Source of the DNA: Pseudoduganella namucuonensis
GTDB lineage: Bacteria; Pseudomonadota; Gammaproteobacteria; Burkholderiales; Burkholderiaceae_D
DNA: 64,000 bases
Direction: 5' to 3'
Assembly: GCF_900116645.1 (NCBI RefSeq)
Contig: NZ_FPBO01000027.1
Coordinates: 55,034-119,033 of the forward strand
Shown: in pieces, positions 62,702 to 64,000 of the stretch
Layout: every line of letters starts with the position of its first letter
Numbering within the stretch: position 1 is the first letter of the stretch
Notes under the pieces: model-generated
The model's input: only the letters and a program-made list of their open reading frames with translations
The model's database searches: none
Told to the model about the DNA's origin: nothing
Program-made: the position numbers and the translations under genes

Positions 62702-63322
62702 ATGCTGAACGGGATCGACATCTACGCGGGCAGCGGCCCGATCGAATGGCACAAGGTGGCCGAGGCGGGCACCGCGTTTTGCTTCGTGCGGGGCGTCTAC
62801 GGCACCGCCGCCGACAAGGCCGCCGCCCCCAACGTCGCCGCCGCGCGCGCTGTCGGCATGAAGACGGGCCTGTACCACTTCTTCCGGGCGCGCATGGATC
62901 CCGCCGCGCAGACACAGGCGATGCTGGCGGCGATGGACGCCTGCAAAATCGGCGCGGGCGACCTGCCGCCGGTGCTGGACGTCGAGGACAACCCGAATTA
63001 CGACGGGCCATGGAACAACGCGGACAACCCGGCCTACATCGCGGCGCTGCGCAGCTGGGTACAGACCATGAAGGACCGGGTGGGTCGCGCGCCCATCATC
63101 TATACCCGTGCGAGCTTCTGGGCGCAGCTGGGCAACCCGGCGGGCTTTTCCGATTGCACGCTGTGGGTCGCCAGCTATCGCGACGACGCGCCGACCATGC
63201 CCACGGGCTGGCCGTCGCCCTATCAATTCTGGCAGTACAGCGAAAGCGGCACCGTCGCGGGGATCTCGGGCCATGTCGACATGAACTACTTCAACGTAAG
63301 CGTTCAGCCGCGCCACCTATGA
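62702..63322 (+). CDS. GH25 lysozyme-like protein, 3' end altered by IS insertion
   Basis: 206 residues from the ATG at 62702 (GGAGG upstream). GH25 muramidase fold: NGIDIYAGSGPIEWHKVAEAGTAFCFVRGVYG and the catalytic pair in PPVLDVEDN. No signal peptide. The last eight residues (VSVQPRHL) and the stop are read from the IS66 left end that starts at 63296. The native C-terminus after GHVDMNYFN is lost; in related proteins it continues for roughly 10 residues. Activity may survive, since the catalytic residues are upstream. Confidence 0.85.
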   Translation: MLNGIDIYAGSGPIEWHKVAEAGTAFCFVRGVYGTAADKAAAPNVAAARAVGMKTGLYHFFRARMDPAAQTQAMLAAMDACKIGAGDLPPVLDVEDNPNYDGPWNNADNPAYIAALRSWVQTMKDRVGRAPIIYTRASFWAQLGNPAGFSDCTLWVASYRDDAPTMPTGWPSPYQFWQYSESGTVAGISGHVDMNYFNVSVQPRHL

Positions 63323-63374
63323 TTTCTTGAATTCCATCGCCACACTGTGCTCCTCGATTTTTAGGAGACCGATA

Positions 63375-63668
63375 GTGGCAAACAAGGAACGTGAACAGTT
63401 GTGGCAAGAGCGGGTGGCGCAATGGCAGGCCAGTGGGCTGTCACAGCGTGCCTACGCTTTGGAGCAGGGCTTCCCGGTGCGCCAGGTAGGGTACTGGGTA
63501 CGCCGGTTGACCCAGTCCCAGGTGGCAGCTGCTCTGTTGCCGGTGCGGATAGCAGCAGTGCCGGCACCAGCGGCGGCGCTCAGCCTGCGCAGCGAGCGCG
63601 GCTGGACGTTGACCGTGCCGGGCGATGTGCCGGCCAGCTGGCTGGCCGAGTTGATGCGCGCGCTGTGA
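63375..63668 (+). CDS. tnpA: IS66-family accessory protein TnpA-like
   Basis: 97 residues from a GTG at 63375 (AGGAG 7 nt upstream). N-terminal HTH-like segment NKEREQLWQERVAQWQASGLSQRAYALEQ, typical of the first IS66 open frame. Its stop overlaps the tnpB start by one base (TGATG), the usual coupling in this family. Confidence 0.85.
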   Translation: MANKEREQLWQERVAQWQASGLSQRAYALEQGFPVRQVGYWVRRLTQSQVAAALLPVRIAAVPAPAAALSLRSERGWTLTVPGDVPASWLAELMRAL

Positions 63669-64000
63669 TGCAGCTGGCAGCCGATGGGATCTGGCTGGCC
63701 ACAGCGGCGGTGGACATGCGTACAGGGATCGATGGGCTGTCCTTGCATGTGCAGCAGGCCCTGGGGCGCCCGCCTTGCGACGGCACCGCCTACGTGTTTG
63801 CCAACCGCCGCCGGACCCGCCTCAAGCTGGTGTGCTGGGACGGCACCGGCGTCTGGATGTGCCTGCGTCGGCTGCACCGCGGGCAGTTCGTCTGGCCGCA
63901 AGCGGACGAGGCCTGCTGGCAGATGAGCGCCGAGCAATGGCGGTGGCTGGTGGCGGGCGTGGACTGGCAGCGCCTGTCGGCGCCGACACCGGCGCAATGG
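63668..64000 (+). CDS. tnpB: IS66-family Orf2 protein TnpB, incomplete at window end
   Basis: 111 codons, open to the last base. Carries the TnpB pattern AVDMRTGIDGLSLHVQQAL, then TAYVFANRRRTRLKLVCWDGTGVW, RLHRGQFVWPQ. Accessory protein of IS66 transposition. Confidence 0.92.
   Translation, partial: MQLAADGIWLATAAVDMRTGIDGLSLHVQQALGRPPCDGTAYVFANRRRTRLKLVCWDGTGVWMCLRRLHRGQFVWPQADEACWQMSAEQWRWLVAGVDWQRLSAPTPAQW

Larger units (their letters stand above)
63296..64000 (+). mobile_element. IS66-family insertion sequence, left part, cut by window edge
   Basis: The element begins with GTAAGCGTTCAGCCGCGCC, matching the conserved GTAAGCG tip of IS66 inverted repeats. Two overlapping open frames typical of the family follow (TnpA-like at 63375 and TnpB at 63668). 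IS66 elements duplicate 8 bp on insertion; the predicted left copy is ACTTCAAC (63288-63295). The transposase tnpC and right end lie outside the window. Confidence 0.88.

Overview
The window is GC-rich, densely coded DNA from a Gram-negative bacterium. Gene content and style (PhaB-type acetoacetyl-CoA reductase, several methyl-accepting chemotaxis proteins, a DUF1302/DUF1329 outer-membrane pair, a long cyclic-glucan synthase) suggest a betaproteobacterium, probably Oxalobacteraceae (Massilia/Duganella-like). That placement is inference from protein style, not from a marker gene.

Layout. 1-11 kb is mostly housekeeping: the N-terminal 1311 codons of a cyclic beta-1,2-glucan synthase, a cysteine desulfurase-rhodanese fusion divergent from an Lrp/AsnC regulator, an HPP/CBS membrane protein, a membrane-bound XRE regulator, a secreted DUF885 protein, a DUF962/Mpo1-like protein and a small HTH regulator. 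An orphan promoter-like -10 followed by a strong terminator near 11.3 kb may be a small RNA gene. From 11.4 to 56.0 kb lies one large catabolic island. From 56.3 to 62.6 kb there is a sensory block: a chemotaxis receptor, two periplasmic solute-binding proteins and a PAS-GGDEF-EAL protein. At the right edge a GH25 lysozyme gene is cut near its 3' end by an IS66-type insertion sequence that runs off the window.

The catabolic island encodes three GMC alcohol oxidases/dehydrogenases, two aldehyde dehydrogenases and two acyl-CoA synthetases. It also has a complete beta-oxidation set (acyl-CoA dehydrogenase, enoyl-CoA hydratase, HSD10-like 3-hydroxyacyl-CoA dehydrogenase, SCP-x-like thiolase, PhaB) plus an alpha-methylacyl-CoA racemase. 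A second part looks like oxygenative chemistry: an FAD monooxygenase with DUF2783 and MBL partners, a VOC protein, a cupin, alpha/beta hydrolases and a LeuCD-type hydratase. The rest is an RND/YCF48/DUF1329/DUF1302 envelope module, an MFS permease, a chemoreceptor and two regulators (LuxR-type and LysR-type). Together these point to uptake and stepwise oxidation of a hydrophobic, probably methyl-branched alcohol or ketone. The substrate is not identifiable from sequence alone.

The most striking observation is an 18-bp element, GTC(N5)T(N6)GAC, best form GTCGTCTTTGCGGCGGAC. It precedes eleven transcription units of the island with nearly constant geometry: element, 21-23 nt (22 in eight cases), then a -10-like hexamer of the form TANNNT. 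The implied centre near -43 is where LuxR-family class II activators bind, and a LuxR-type gene sits inside the island. This looks like a local, previously undescribed regulon that ties the whole island into one system.
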